64,000 nucleotides of DNA. It comes from Candidatus Saccharicenans sp. (GTDB lineage: Bacteria; Acidobacteriota; Aminicenantia; Aminicenantales; Saccharicenantaceae). Positions 17,440 through 24,707 of the stretch are shown here, piece by piece. The stretch covers positions 36,920 through 100,919 of the forward strand of contig JASEIU010000007.1 in NCBI GenBank assembly GCA_030017715.1, read 5' to 3'. The stretch's first letter is position 1. Each line of letters opens with the position of its first letter. The notes below the pieces were generated by a model. That model saw only the letters and a list, made by a program, of their open reading frames with translations. It made no database searches and was not told where the DNA came from. A program made the position numbers and the translations under genes.

Positions 17440-18789
17440 TTATCCGAGCAACCGATTAAGAAAGGACATTACCCTGTCCACCTCGAGCTGGGCCCTGGAG
17501 GCGGTGGGACTTTCGGCTATGACCCTTATTAGCGGTTCGGTGCTGGAAGCCCTGACATGGACCCAGGCGTCTTTCAGGGTAAAATGCAGTCCGTCCAGCG
17601 AATTCATTTCAGCTTTTGGATAGAGCTTTCTGGTCTCAGCCACCAGGGAGTGCAGACGGTGAGGCGGACAGATTAATTTATCCTTGACGATGTGATAACG
17701 GGGAAGAGCCCTGATCAGCTCTGAAAGCTTTTTTTGTTCTACGGCCATGGCTTCCAGGAGCAGACCCATAACAGCGAAGCCGTCAAAGGCCGGCTGGAAG
17801 CCGCGGAAGGCCAGGCCTCCGCTGCCTTCCCCGGCCAGGCTCCCGTCCTCCTGGAGCAGAGCCTGGACGAGCGCCGATTGGCCGACCCGCGTTCTGATGA
17901 CCGGAACCCGGAATTTTGCGGCCACCGCCTCAATCATTCTGGAGGTGGACAGACTGGTGATGACCGCTCCCGGCTGCAGCCGCAAATAATAATCAGCTGC
18001 CGCCGGCAGGGTGTATTCTTCAGATAGAGTCTCTCCGGTCTCGGTCACCAGCGAAACCCGGCTGACGTCGCTGTTCAGCAGGAAACCCAGGTGGGCTCCG
18101 GTGGCTCTGACCAGAGAGGCCACCTCGCCAGCGTTCCTGGGCCTCGGTTCCGGGTCGTGGGGGAAGTAGCCGCTGGGCTCGTTGTTGACGGCTATCAGCT
18201 CGCAACCCAGGGAGCTAAAAAATTTGTTGACCAGCCTGGCTCCGGCCCCGTTGCAGGGGTCAACCACCACCTTGAACCTGGCCCGGCTGATTTCAGCCGT
18301 TCGCAGCTTCTGCCCCAGCCAGGCAAAATAGACCTCTTCCGGATTGACCTCATTGATGACGGCCGGAGATTTTTTTAGCTTCTGGTGGTCAAATCGTCCC
18401 AGGTGGTATATGTCAAGCAATTCCGAACCCTGGAATTCGTTGAGATAGGTGCCCTGGCCGTTGATAAAATTAAGAGCGTTCCATTCGGCCGGGTTATGTC
18501 CGGCGGTGATGGCCAGGGCCCCGACCGCCCTCCGCTGCCTGACCAGGAACTGGATGACGGGGGTGGGGCAGATTCCGAGGTTAATGACTTCATGGCCGGT
18601 GGAGAGAAGAGCTGAAACTGCGGCTTCCAGAACCATCAGACCTGATTTGCGACTGTCGCGGCCGACCAGTACCGGTCCCGGCGGAAGCATGGTTCCGAAG
18701 GCTGAAGCAAAATCTATGACCAGCTCCGGAGTGATGGTCTGCCCGACCAGGCCGCGGACGCCGGAAATGTTGAGCTTAAGCAGTTTCAT
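17440..18789 (-). CDS. Phosphohexomutase-like pseudoenzyme (catalytic residues lost)
   Basis: A 449-residue homologue of the phosphohexomutase encoded just downstream, intact from end to end. The catalytic serine is glycine (TAGHNP, Gly97), and the Mg-binding D-x-D-x-D-R loop reads N-S-D-V-S-R (239-244), losing two of three aspartates. The substrate-side motifs GEGSGG and RASSTEPLIR are kept, so sugar-phosphate binding may survive while phosphoryl transfer should not. No stop or frameshift is present, so it looks maintained. It heads a two-gene operon. A regulatory, sensing or heterodimer-partner role is inferred, not shown. The message predicted from the promoter at 18804-18832 has only eight leader bases and no Shine-Dalgarno. 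Confidence 0.85.
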   Translation of the reverse strand: MKLLKLNISGVRGLVGQTITPELVIDFASAFGTMLPPGPVLVGRDSRKSGLMVLEAAVSALLSTGHEVINLGICPTPVIQFLVRQRRAVGALAITAGHNPAEWNALNFINGQGTYLNEFQGSELLDIYHLGRFDHQKLKKSPAVINEVNPEEVYFAWLGQKLRTAEISRARFKVVVDPCNGAGARLVNKFFSSLGCELIAVNNEPSGYFPHDPEPRPRNAGEVASLVRATGAHLGFLLNSDVSRVSLVTETGETLSEEYTLPAAADYYLRLQPGAVITSLSTSRMIEAVAAKFRVPVIRTRVGQSALVQALLQEDGSLAGEGSGGLAFRGFQPAFDGFAVMGLLLEAMAVEQKKLSELIRALPRYHIVKDKLICPPHRLHSLVAETRKLYPKAEMNSLDGLHFTLKDAWVHVRASSTEPLIRVIAESPTASRAQLEVDRVMSFLNRLLG

Positions 18790-19258
18790 GGCTGAATGTA
18801 ATCAATTTACCATCAGTGACCTTTTTTATCAATTAAGCAAATCGGTGAGGGCGGTCGGAAAAGTTGCCTTCAGTAGCCCTGGCCGGTATTTATTTTTCAC
18901 CCGGCGCCGGCTCAAATATTTTATCGACGGCGGCCGTCGGGCTTGATATTTATTTCCTGGAGGTCAACAACAGAAAATAAATGAAGTCGTAAGACCTCTT
19001 TCTTTCAAAAGATTTTAGAATCGGCCCGGCCTGGTCTCCTTTTCGGGGATCAGGCTATTATCCTCTGCTCCATAAAAGCTCTTCCCGGAAAAAGGATACT
19101 ATCTCAACCTGCTCCCTCCGTCCTCATCTCTTTCTGTTTCTGTCAGGCCTTGAAGCCGGAAAGGCCGACCTGGTTATTTCACCTGAAGTATGTCTTCACT
19201 CCTTTTTCTTAAATTAAGGCCCGGAGTGGCCGGGGGAACCCTGCGCCGTCCGCCCCCT
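18790..19258. other. Intergenic region with minus-strand promoter and a hairpin
   Basis: No gene is seen in these 469 bases. On the minus strand, TTGATA (18827-18832), a 17-bp spacer and TAAATT (18804-18809) form a promoter for the mutase pair, with +1 near 18797. Around 19029-19055 an 11-bp stem with two G-U pairs encloses a TTTTC loop. It is not followed by a T-run on either strand. Nothing else is recognisable. Confidence 0.45.
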
Positions 19259-20599
19259 TTATTTCTTGAAATCTTTAACCCTCCGGCCGGCCGGCTGGCT
19301 GGCATAATCCATCAGCAGGCAGGACATCAGCCTGATGCCCAGACCGATCGCCTGTTCATCGGCAATGAAAGTGGGGGAGTGGACTGAAGTCTTTTCCAGG
19401 TGGGGCGGAACGACGCCCAGACCCAGCATCACTGCCGGAATTTCCCGGGCAAAATAGCTGAAATCCTCTCCGCCCATTTCCGGCCGGTCTTCTATCAGCC
19501 GGTCCTTCCCCCCGAGCACACGTTCGACCGACGGCAATATGGCTTTCAGGAGCTCGGGGTGGTTGTAGAGAGACGGTGTGCCGAATTGGTAATTGAGGTC
19601 ATAGGATGCTCCATGAGACTGGCAGATGCCGGCGATGGTCCTGGTTATTTTTTCTTTGAGCCGCGCTCTCTGTTCATCTCCGTAGCTTCTGATGGTAGCC
19701 CGAAGCTCAGCTTTATCCGGGATGATGTTGGTGGCCGTGCCGGCGTGAAAGTAACCGACAGTAATCACTGTATGGTCATGGACATTTATTTCCCGGCTGA
19801 TCATAGCCTGGAGAGCCAGCACGACCTGGCTTCCGACCAAAATCGGGTCAACACACTGGTCGGGGGCGGCCCCGTGGCAGCCTTCAGAATGAATCGTCAG
19901 GAAGAAGGTGTCGCAGTTGGCACCGGAATAACCGGGAACGTAATGCACATAGCCAGCCTTGAGAGTGTCGTCAACGTGAAAGGCAAAGATGGCTTCCGGG
20001 CGGTAATTCCTGAAAACGCCGTCCCGGAGCATTTTGTCGGCTCCATCGCCCCATTCTTCGGCCGGCTGGGCCACAAACAGAATGGTTCCCGGCACCTGGT
20101 TTTTAATCTGGCTCAGGACGGCAGCCACCCCCAGCAGCAGAGAAGTATGGATGTCGTGTCCGCAGGCGTGCATCAGGCCGGTCTCTTTGCCGTTAACCAT
20201 GATTTTTTCCCGGGAAGCAAACGGCAGGTCTGTTTCTTCGGTTATGGCCAGAGCATCCATGTCGCCCCGCATGGCCAGAACCGGTCCGGGGAGACCGCCT
20301 TTGAGAACTCCAAGAACTCCGGTCCCGCCGATTCCGGTCCGGACCTCAAGGCCCAGTTTCTGAAAATAGTCAGCCACGATGCCGGCTGTCCGGTATTCCT
20401 GGAAGGCCAGCTCGGGATGGGCATGGATATCCCGCCTGATGGCGACAATTTCCGGTTCAATCCGGGCAGTCAGGTCTTTAATTTTTTGATAGTAAGAGGG
20501 AAGCTGTTTCTGGCTGCCGGACAGAAGCGGGTTCAGGGTTATAAGAATCGAAAAGACCGCCAGGAAAGAAACAGCGGCTGTTCTGACTGGAAATTTCAT
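19259..20599 (-). CDS. Secreted M20 family amidohydrolase/peptidase
   Basis: The start is the ATG at 20599: AAGGAG sits seven bases upstream. A TTG five codons earlier overlaps that site and is unlikely to be used. The 446-residue product has a signal segment (about 4-27), then an M20D-type metallohydrolase with motifs RRDIHAHPELAFQEYRTA, GDMDAL, HACGHDIHT and PAEEWGDGADKM, and the late motif GGEDFSYFA. This family (hippurate hydrolase, IAA-amino-acid hydrolase, N-acyl-amino-acid amidohydrolases) cleaves acyl- or aminoacyl-amide bonds with two metal ions and has a dimerisation domain in the middle. The exported form fits peptide or N-acyl-amino-acid scavenging. The gene stands alone, divergent from the GMP synthase gene. 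Confidence 0.9.
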   Translation of the reverse strand: MKFPVRTAAVSFLAVFSILITLNPLLSGSQKQLPSYYQKIKDLTARIEPEIVAIRRDIHAHPELAFQEYRTAGIVADYFQKLGLEVRTGIGGTGVLGVLKGGLPGPVLAMRGDMDALAITEETDLPFASREKIMVNGKETGLMHACGHDIHTSLLLGVAAVLSQIKNQVPGTILFVAQPAEEWGDGADKMLRDGVFRNYRPEAIFAFHVDDTLKAGYVHYVPGYSGANCDTFFLTIHSEGCHGAAPDQCVDPILVGSQVVLALQAMISREINVHDHTVITVGYFHAGTATNIIPDKAELRATIRSYGDEQRARLKEKITRTIAGICQSHGASYDLNYQFGTPSLYNHPELLKAILPSVERVLGGKDRLIEDRPEMGGEDFSYFAREIPAVMLGLGVVPPHLEKTSVHSPTFIADEQAIGLGIRLMSCLLMDYASQPAGRRVKDFKK

Positions 20600-20690
20600 A
20601 ATAATCTCCTTCAAACCATGGAATTTTAAGTAATGATTTTACTCTGAGGCGGGCTAAGAAATACAGAAAAAATTTTTCAATTTTTTGCGT

Positions 20691-20805
20691 CAGGCGTCGA
20701 CTAAATGAGTAGGAAATCCTCCCGAGGAGGGCAGGGGAGAAGGACTCTCGGGGGGCGTCCTTCTCCGGTCAATCTTACGCCTTGGATGGAGGCCCTCCTC
20801 TTTTT
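20691..20805 (+). ncRNA. Candidate structured RNA / terminator switch upstream of the GMP synthase gene
   Basis: On the plus strand GAGGAGGGC (20724-20732) pairs perfectly with GCCCTCCTC (20792-20800), followed by five T, as an intrinsic terminator with a long capped interior. Inside it, GGAGAAGGAC (20736-20745) pairs perfectly with GTCCTTCTCC (20757-20766). An alternative small hairpin CCTCC-CGA-GGAGG (20718-20730) uses the same bases as the terminator's 5' arm, so the two are mutually exclusive. AGGCGT (20692-20697) could pair with ACGCCT (20777-20782) as a pseudoknot. No known riboswitch consensus was recognised. TATAAT at 20817-20822 just after it could instead give the downstream gene its own start. 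Confidence 0.4.
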
Positions 20806-20935
20806 AAATCTCTACTTATAATATCCAACTTTTTTTCTCAAAAATCAACTGAAAAATTCAGAGAAATTAACTTTTGGTAGACTTGATTCGGCCGGTTATT
20901 GTATCATCTTTATACCCTTTTAAGCGGAGGAAGCA

Positions 20936-21868
20936 ATGGACGTAAGAAGGTTCATCGAGCGCCAGATGGAGGAAATAAAGGAAACCGTCGGCAAGGATAA
21001 AGCCATTTCGGCCCTGTCGGGCGGAGTGGACAGTTCGGTGGCCACCCTGCTGGCCCATCGAGCCCTGGGGGGGCAGCTCAGGACCATATTCATTGACCAC
21101 GGCCTGATGAGGGAAAAAGAGCCGGAGGAGGTCAAGGCGGTCTTTGCCCGTCTGGGCATAGACCTGGAGATCGTCGATGCCCGGAATGAATTCTTTGAAG
21201 CCCTGAAGGGGAAGATTGACCCGGAAGAAAAAAGGAAAGCTTTTCGAAACACCTTTTACAAGGTATTCGGCCGGCAGGTTCTCAAGAGCAAGGCCAGGTA
21301 CCTGATACAGGGGACTATCGCCGCCGACATCATTGAAACCCGGGGCGGAGTAAAAACCCAGCATAACATCCTGGAGCAGATCGGCATTGACCCGGAAAAG
21401 GGATTCGGTTTCAAGATAATCGAACCGCTGAAGGAGCTGTTCAAACATGAAGTGCGGGAAGTGGGCAAAGCCCTTGGATTGCCGGAAATAATTTTCAAAA
21501 GGATGCCCTTTCCTGGACCGGCTTTAGCCACCCGAATAATCGGCGAGGTAACTCCGGAAAGGGTGGATCTGGTGCGAAAAGCCACCAGGATCGTAGAAGA
21601 AGAATTGGCCCCGCTGCAGCCTTTCCAGGCATTCGCCGTGCTGATGAACGACATGGGCACCGGTATTGAGGAAGGGAAGAGAAAATTCGGGCACATCATA
21701 ATCGTCAGGTCAGTGGAAAGCCAGGATGCTATGACTGCCCAGCCGACTCCGGTTCCCTGGGATGTGCTGACCAGGCTGGCCAGCAGGATAACCAGAGAGA
21801 TTCCTTCGGTGGTCAGGGTGGCTTATGAGATTACTCCCAAGCCGCCGGCCACCATTGAATACATTTAA
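20936..21868 (+). CDS. guaA: GMP synthase ATP-pyrophosphatase subunit (stand-alone, no glutaminase domain)
   Basis: A 310-residue protein covering the ATP-PPase and dimerisation domains of GMP synthetase. The PP-loop SGGVDSS is at 28-34, FIDHGLMREKE and LIQGTIAADIIE follow, and the C-terminal half carries FPGPALATRI and PVPWDVLTRLASRI. It aminates XMP to GMP using ATP and ammonia. The usual bacterial enzyme is about 510-525 residues with an N-terminal glutamine amidotransferase; here that domain is missing, and no separate amidotransferase gene lies in this window. Such two-subunit GMP synthases are best known in archaea. GCGGAGG a few bases before the ATG supports the start, so it is not a truncation artefact of start choice. 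The protein ends in PPATIEYI, close to the family's usual TIEWE. Confidence 0.9.
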   Translation: MDVRRFIERQMEEIKETVGKDKAISALSGGVDSSVATLLAHRALGGQLRTIFIDHGLMREKEPEEVKAVFARLGIDLEIVDARNEFFEALKGKIDPEEKRKAFRNTFYKVFGRQVLKSKARYLIQGTIAADIIETRGGVKTQHNILEQIGIDPEKGFGFKIIEPLKELFKHEVREVGKALGLPEIIFKRMPFPGPALATRIIGEVTPERVDLVRKATRIVEEELAPLQPFQAFAVLMNDMGTGIEEGKRKFGHIIIVRSVESQDAMTAQPTPVPWDVLTRLASRITREIPSVVRVAYEITPKPPATIEYI

Positions 21869-22009
21869 GGACAGCCGGCAGTTCGGCCGGGCCTGAGCCG
21901 GGCGGAACTGCCTGGTCAGGGTCAGCCATGAGAATCATATTAACTGCCGCGCTGGCCCAAATTGACGGCGGCGGTTGAAACAGCTTAATTTTGGACCGGA
22001 AGCTCTTTT
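21869..22009 (+). other. Hairpin-rich gap after the GMP synthase gene
   Basis: Just after the stop codon, GGCAGTTC (about 21876-21883) pairs with GAACTGCC (about 21904-21911) around a G+C-rich interior, giving a stable hairpin without a T-run. It may be a factor-dependent or weak terminator. Confidence 0.4.
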
Positions 22010-22035
22010 GATATATGAACAACCATTCATATATC
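22010..22035 (+). repeat. 26-bp palindrome, copy 1 (possible operator or dispersed repeat)
   Basis: Ten-base arms GATATATGAA and TTCATATATC flank CAACCA. It lies 22 bp upstream of the ATG at 22058. The same core occurs in opposite orientation at 39459-39484. TGAACA-N2-NNTTCA symmetry is reminiscent of ArsR/SmtB-type operators, but the second copy is not at a promoter. Confidence 0.6.
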
Positions 22036-22057
22036 CGGCAAACTGAAAGGAGGAGCC

Positions 22058-23803
22058 ATGCCCTTCATCGGTAAAAGAAATCCTGGCCATCCCACCCTGG
22101 GGGTTTTTGTGCCCTGCGACCCCAGGATTGACCAGGCATCCAGAACCCGGGCTTTTAACATCGGCCGGATGACGGCCGGACTGCTGGCCCGTCGGCTGCG
22201 TCTTCCCGACGGCAGCGGGCCGAACATTTTTTACTGCTCCCATCTGGTCGATTCGGAAAGCACGGCTGATTCGGCCGCCGGAGAGATGAAGGAAGCCGGG
22301 GTCGGCGGGATCTTTATCGTGCCCGATACCTGGTTTTTCCCGGGAAAATCGGCTATGGCCCTGACCGCCCATTTCTCACCCGACACGCCGCTGGCCTGCG
22401 TCGGCGGGAATAATGCTCCCAAACCGGGGGTGGTGGGCATAGATGCCCTGGTCGGAGCCTACGCTCAGACCGGCCGCCTATGTCAGATGGTCATCGGCAA
22501 CATGCCCGAAACCGGACTGGAACCTGAGTTTGACGAAAAGACGGCTGAAAATATAGTCGACCTGGGATATGCCATGCTGACCAGGGTGGCCCTGCGGGGT
22601 CGGAGGTTTGTGGCCATCGATACCGATTCCATGCAGATGGAGACCGCTCTCAATCACGTCCATGCCGCCAGAAAATTTTTCGGTCTTGAATCCACCCGGG
22701 AATCGATGAAGCTCTTTGCCGATATGCTTCAGAAGAAGGGCGGTTATGACCCCGAAGAGCTCAAAGCCCTCAGGGACTGGGTGGTGAACGTCAAATTCAA
22801 AAACCGGATTTTCACCAACACCGAAGAAATCATCAAGTCCAGAAAAAACCTTCTCACCGGGCTGGACAGAATCAAGCCCCAGACTCTGTCGGCAGAGGAC
22901 CGAAAAAAACTGGATGAAGGCCTGGCCCTTTACCTGATCATCAGGAATTACCTCCGGGAGGTCAACGCCGTCGGCGGGGGCTGGACCAGCCAGCTGGCCT
23001 GGGGTTCCGACCGGCGCGGAATTCCCATGACCACAGCCGACATTGCCGAATCGCTGTTTAACTCCACCGAAGACCATACCGGCCAAAAACCGGTCATTCC
23101 TTTTGCCACCGAAAACGACATTCAGGCCCTGCTGACCATGATCTGTTATTGCTATCTCAGCGGCGGCCGGCCGACGCTGTTCATGGATTTCCGAAAGGTC
23201 TACGAGCCCTGGGAAATCAGGAAAAAGGCCCGGGAGCTGAAGATAGACCTGACCCGGTTCGAGAACGAAGGCTGGATGCAGCGGGGCTTTATAGACGGCA
23301 ACAATTCCGGGTCGGCTTCGCTCGATTACGCCGGCGAGGCTTTTCTGTTCAAGGCGATTGAATATTATTTCCCGGGGCTGGGGTTTTCGCTCAGCTATCT
23401 TTCACCGGCAGGAATAAGAGGACTGGCCGGACGCCTGGCCTATTCCGAACTTAGCGGCCTGTTCACCATGGTTCAGGGCGAAGCCGAAAGCGTCTCTCTG
23501 CCCCCGCTGCTGGCCGAAGAAGTCTGCCGGGCTTCCGATTATTCCTGGCCCCATACCTTCTTGACCTACGACCATCTGCCGGCCAGCCTGGTAAAAATGG
23601 GCATGCCGGCAAATCATTTCCACCTGGTGACCGGGCTCAATCGCCGCCGCTGGCAGTATTTCTCCGATTATGCCTGCGTCCTGAATTATCGCTGGGAGAA
23701 CCAGCCGGAGTACGATGAAAATTTCGACCGGCCGCTGCCCATGCTGTACCGGCTGAACGGCGGGGAAGTTCAGGCCAAGCTGCTTGAGGCGCGGCGCGCC
23801 TAG
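22058..23803 (+). CDS. L-fucose/D-arabinose isomerase family protein
   Basis: A 581-residue protein with the length and layout of the L-fucose isomerase family (about 590 residues). Likely metal ligands are Glu352 (ATENDIQALLTM), Asp377 (GGRPTLFMDFRKVYEPW) and His520 or His522 (PANHFHLVTG), matching the Glu/Asp/His set of the fucose isomerase active site. The N-terminal part starts with GVFVPCDPRID. These enzymes interconvert aldose and ketose using Mn. The exact sugar is uncertain because overall similarity to the E. coli enzyme seems modest. AAAGGAGGAG just before the ATG is a strong ribosome-binding site. No fucose kinase or aldolase lies next to it, and it is followed by a repeat array rather than an operon partner. 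Confidence 0.8.
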   Translation: MPFIGKRNPGHPTLGVFVPCDPRIDQASRTRAFNIGRMTAGLLARRLRLPDGSGPNIFYCSHLVDSESTADSAAGEMKEAGVGGIFIVPDTWFFPGKSAMALTAHFSPDTPLACVGGNNAPKPGVVGIDALVGAYAQTGRLCQMVIGNMPETGLEPEFDEKTAENIVDLGYAMLTRVALRGRRFVAIDTDSMQMETALNHVHAARKFFGLESTRESMKLFADMLQKKGGYDPEELKALRDWVVNVKFKNRIFTNTEEIIKSRKNLLTGLDRIKPQTLSAEDRKKLDEGLALYLIIRNYLREVNAVGGGWTSQLAWGSDRRGIPMTTADIAESLFNSTEDHTGQKPVIPFATENDIQALLTMICYCYLSGGRPTLFMDFRKVYEPWEIRKKARELKIDLTRFENEGWMQRGFIDGNNSGSASLDYAGEAFLFKAIEYYFPGLGFSLSYLSPAGIRGLAGRLAYSELSGLFTMVQGEAESVSLPPLLAEEVCRASDYSWPHTFLTYDHLPASLVKMGMPANHFHLVTGLNRRRWQYFSDYACVLNYRWENQPEYDENFDRPLPMLYRLNGGEVQAKLLEARRA

Positions 23804-23852
23804 AGTCGACTGGCAGCCGGCTCGTACGTTCAGTGAAATTATTTTATATATA

Positions 23853-23962
23853 GGGCATCCGGACTGTCTTCATGCTCAGGGGAACCAGTCCCGTCGGTTC
23901 CCTCCGCTTAAGATAGCGTGGCCCCCCTCCGCTATGTGAGCCTGAAGACAGTCCGGACGCCC
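23853..23962 (+). repeat. Structured three-way-junction repeat, tandem copy 1
   Basis: The outer stem pairs GGGCATCCGGACTGTCTTCA with the complementary right arm ending at 23962: 20 pairs with one mismatch. Inside it lie stem P2 (GGGAACC/GGTTCCC around AGTCCCGTC) and stem P3 (CGCT/AGCG around TAAGAT). This copy has the best-preserved outer stem and one C-to-T change in the linker relative to copies 2 and 3. Confidence 0.8.
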
Positions 23963-24307
23963 AATTAGACAGTGGAATTGACATCAGTTATTTATTCAAG
24001 TTGACATCAAACTGCGATAGAAGGTCGGCATCCTGATTGACTTCATGCTCAGGGGAACCAGTCCCGTCGGTTCCCCCCGCTTAAGATAGCGTGGCCCCCC
24101 TCCGCTATGTGAGCCTGAAGACAGTCCGGATGCCCAATTAGACAGTGGAATTGACATCAGTTATTTATTCAAGTTGACATCAAACTGCGATAGAAGGTCG
24201 GCATCCTGATTGACTTCATGCTCAGGGGAACCAGTCCCGTCGGTTCCCCCCGCTTAAGATAGCGTGGCCCCCCTCCGCTATGTGAGCCTGAAGACAGTCC
24301 GGAGGCC
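23963..24307 (+). repeat. Tandem 173-bp duplication carrying structured repeats 2 and 3
   Basis: Two near-identical 173-bp units begin at 23963 and 24136. Each has a spacer of about 64 bp (with two TTGACATCA words) and one structured element (24027-24135 and 24200-24307). The left arm reads GGCATCCTGATTGACTTCA and still pairs with the right arm apart from two mismatches and one G-U. Units differ only at the last few bases. A degraded start of a further spacer seems to follow near 24308-24330. Not CRISPR: units are long, identical and themselves palindromic. Confidence 0.85.
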
Positions 24308-24453
24308 ATAATTGCAGTCAGAATTGGGTTTTTTTCTTGTGCAATTCGGGCAGCTTGTGTTTTTCTAAGGCCAAGTCTGATGGCTTCGGCCTCTTAGGTA
24401 ATTGTGTGTTTGGGGCTTACTGATTGCAGCGACGGCTCAGGGCTCCCTCTTCT

Positions 24454-24508
24454 CGGCCAGGGGCCATCGACCGGGGGCGACGGTTCCCGTTTTTGCCCCT
24501 CCTGGCCG
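24454..24508. repeat. Inverted repeat of unknown role
   Basis: CGGCCAGG (24454-24461) pairs with CCTGGCCG (24501-24508). The interior contains ACCG/CGGT and a TTTTT run. It lies between the repeat array and the tRNA promoter. A weak likeness to the nearby element (GACGGTTCCC) is seen but homology is unproven. Confidence 0.35.
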
Positions 24509-24589
24509 GCCTGTAATTAAGCTGGTTGAGCTTTTCTGAAGAGCGAGCGGGCATCCGGGAAAATCTTAAAGTTTAGCCCAATGGCCTGA

Positions 24590-24618
24590 TTGACAGGAAA
24601 ACGCTTATCTGGTATTTT
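24590..24618 (+). promoter_or_regulatory. tRNA-Glu promoter
   Basis: TTGACA (24590-24595), 17-bp spacer, TATTTT (24613-24618). Predicted start near 24625, four bases before the tRNA. Confidence 0.7.
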
Positions 24619-24628
24619 TTAGCCTTGC

Positions 24629-24701
24629 GGCGCTATCGTCTAGAGGCCTAGGACGGGTGGTTCTCAGCCATCAAACCGGGGTTCGAATCCCCGTAGCGCT
24701 G
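24629..24701 (+). tRNA. tRNA-Glu (anticodon CTC)
   Basis: The cloverleaf is complete. Acceptor GGCGCTA pairs with TAGCGCT (first pair G-U). The D arm GTCTAGAGGCCTAGGAC is typical of Glu. Anticodon stem GGTGG/CCATC holds loop TTCTCAG with anticodon CTC, and the T stem is CGGGG/CCCCG with loop TTCGAAT. The discriminator is G and CCA is not encoded. The stop codon of the convergent lipoprotein gene begins only seven bases beyond the tRNA end. Confidence 0.95.
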
Positions 24702-24707
24702 CTCTTC

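Noticed and set aside
20724..20800. Membership of the 20.7-kb structure in the three-way-junction repeat family
   Set aside because: The overall plan is similar, but the conserved GGGAACC/GGTTCCC stem and its loop are absent.
23853..24307. CRISPR array
   Set aside because: The repeat unit is 173 bp and internally palindromic, spacers are identical rather than unique, and no cas gene is present.
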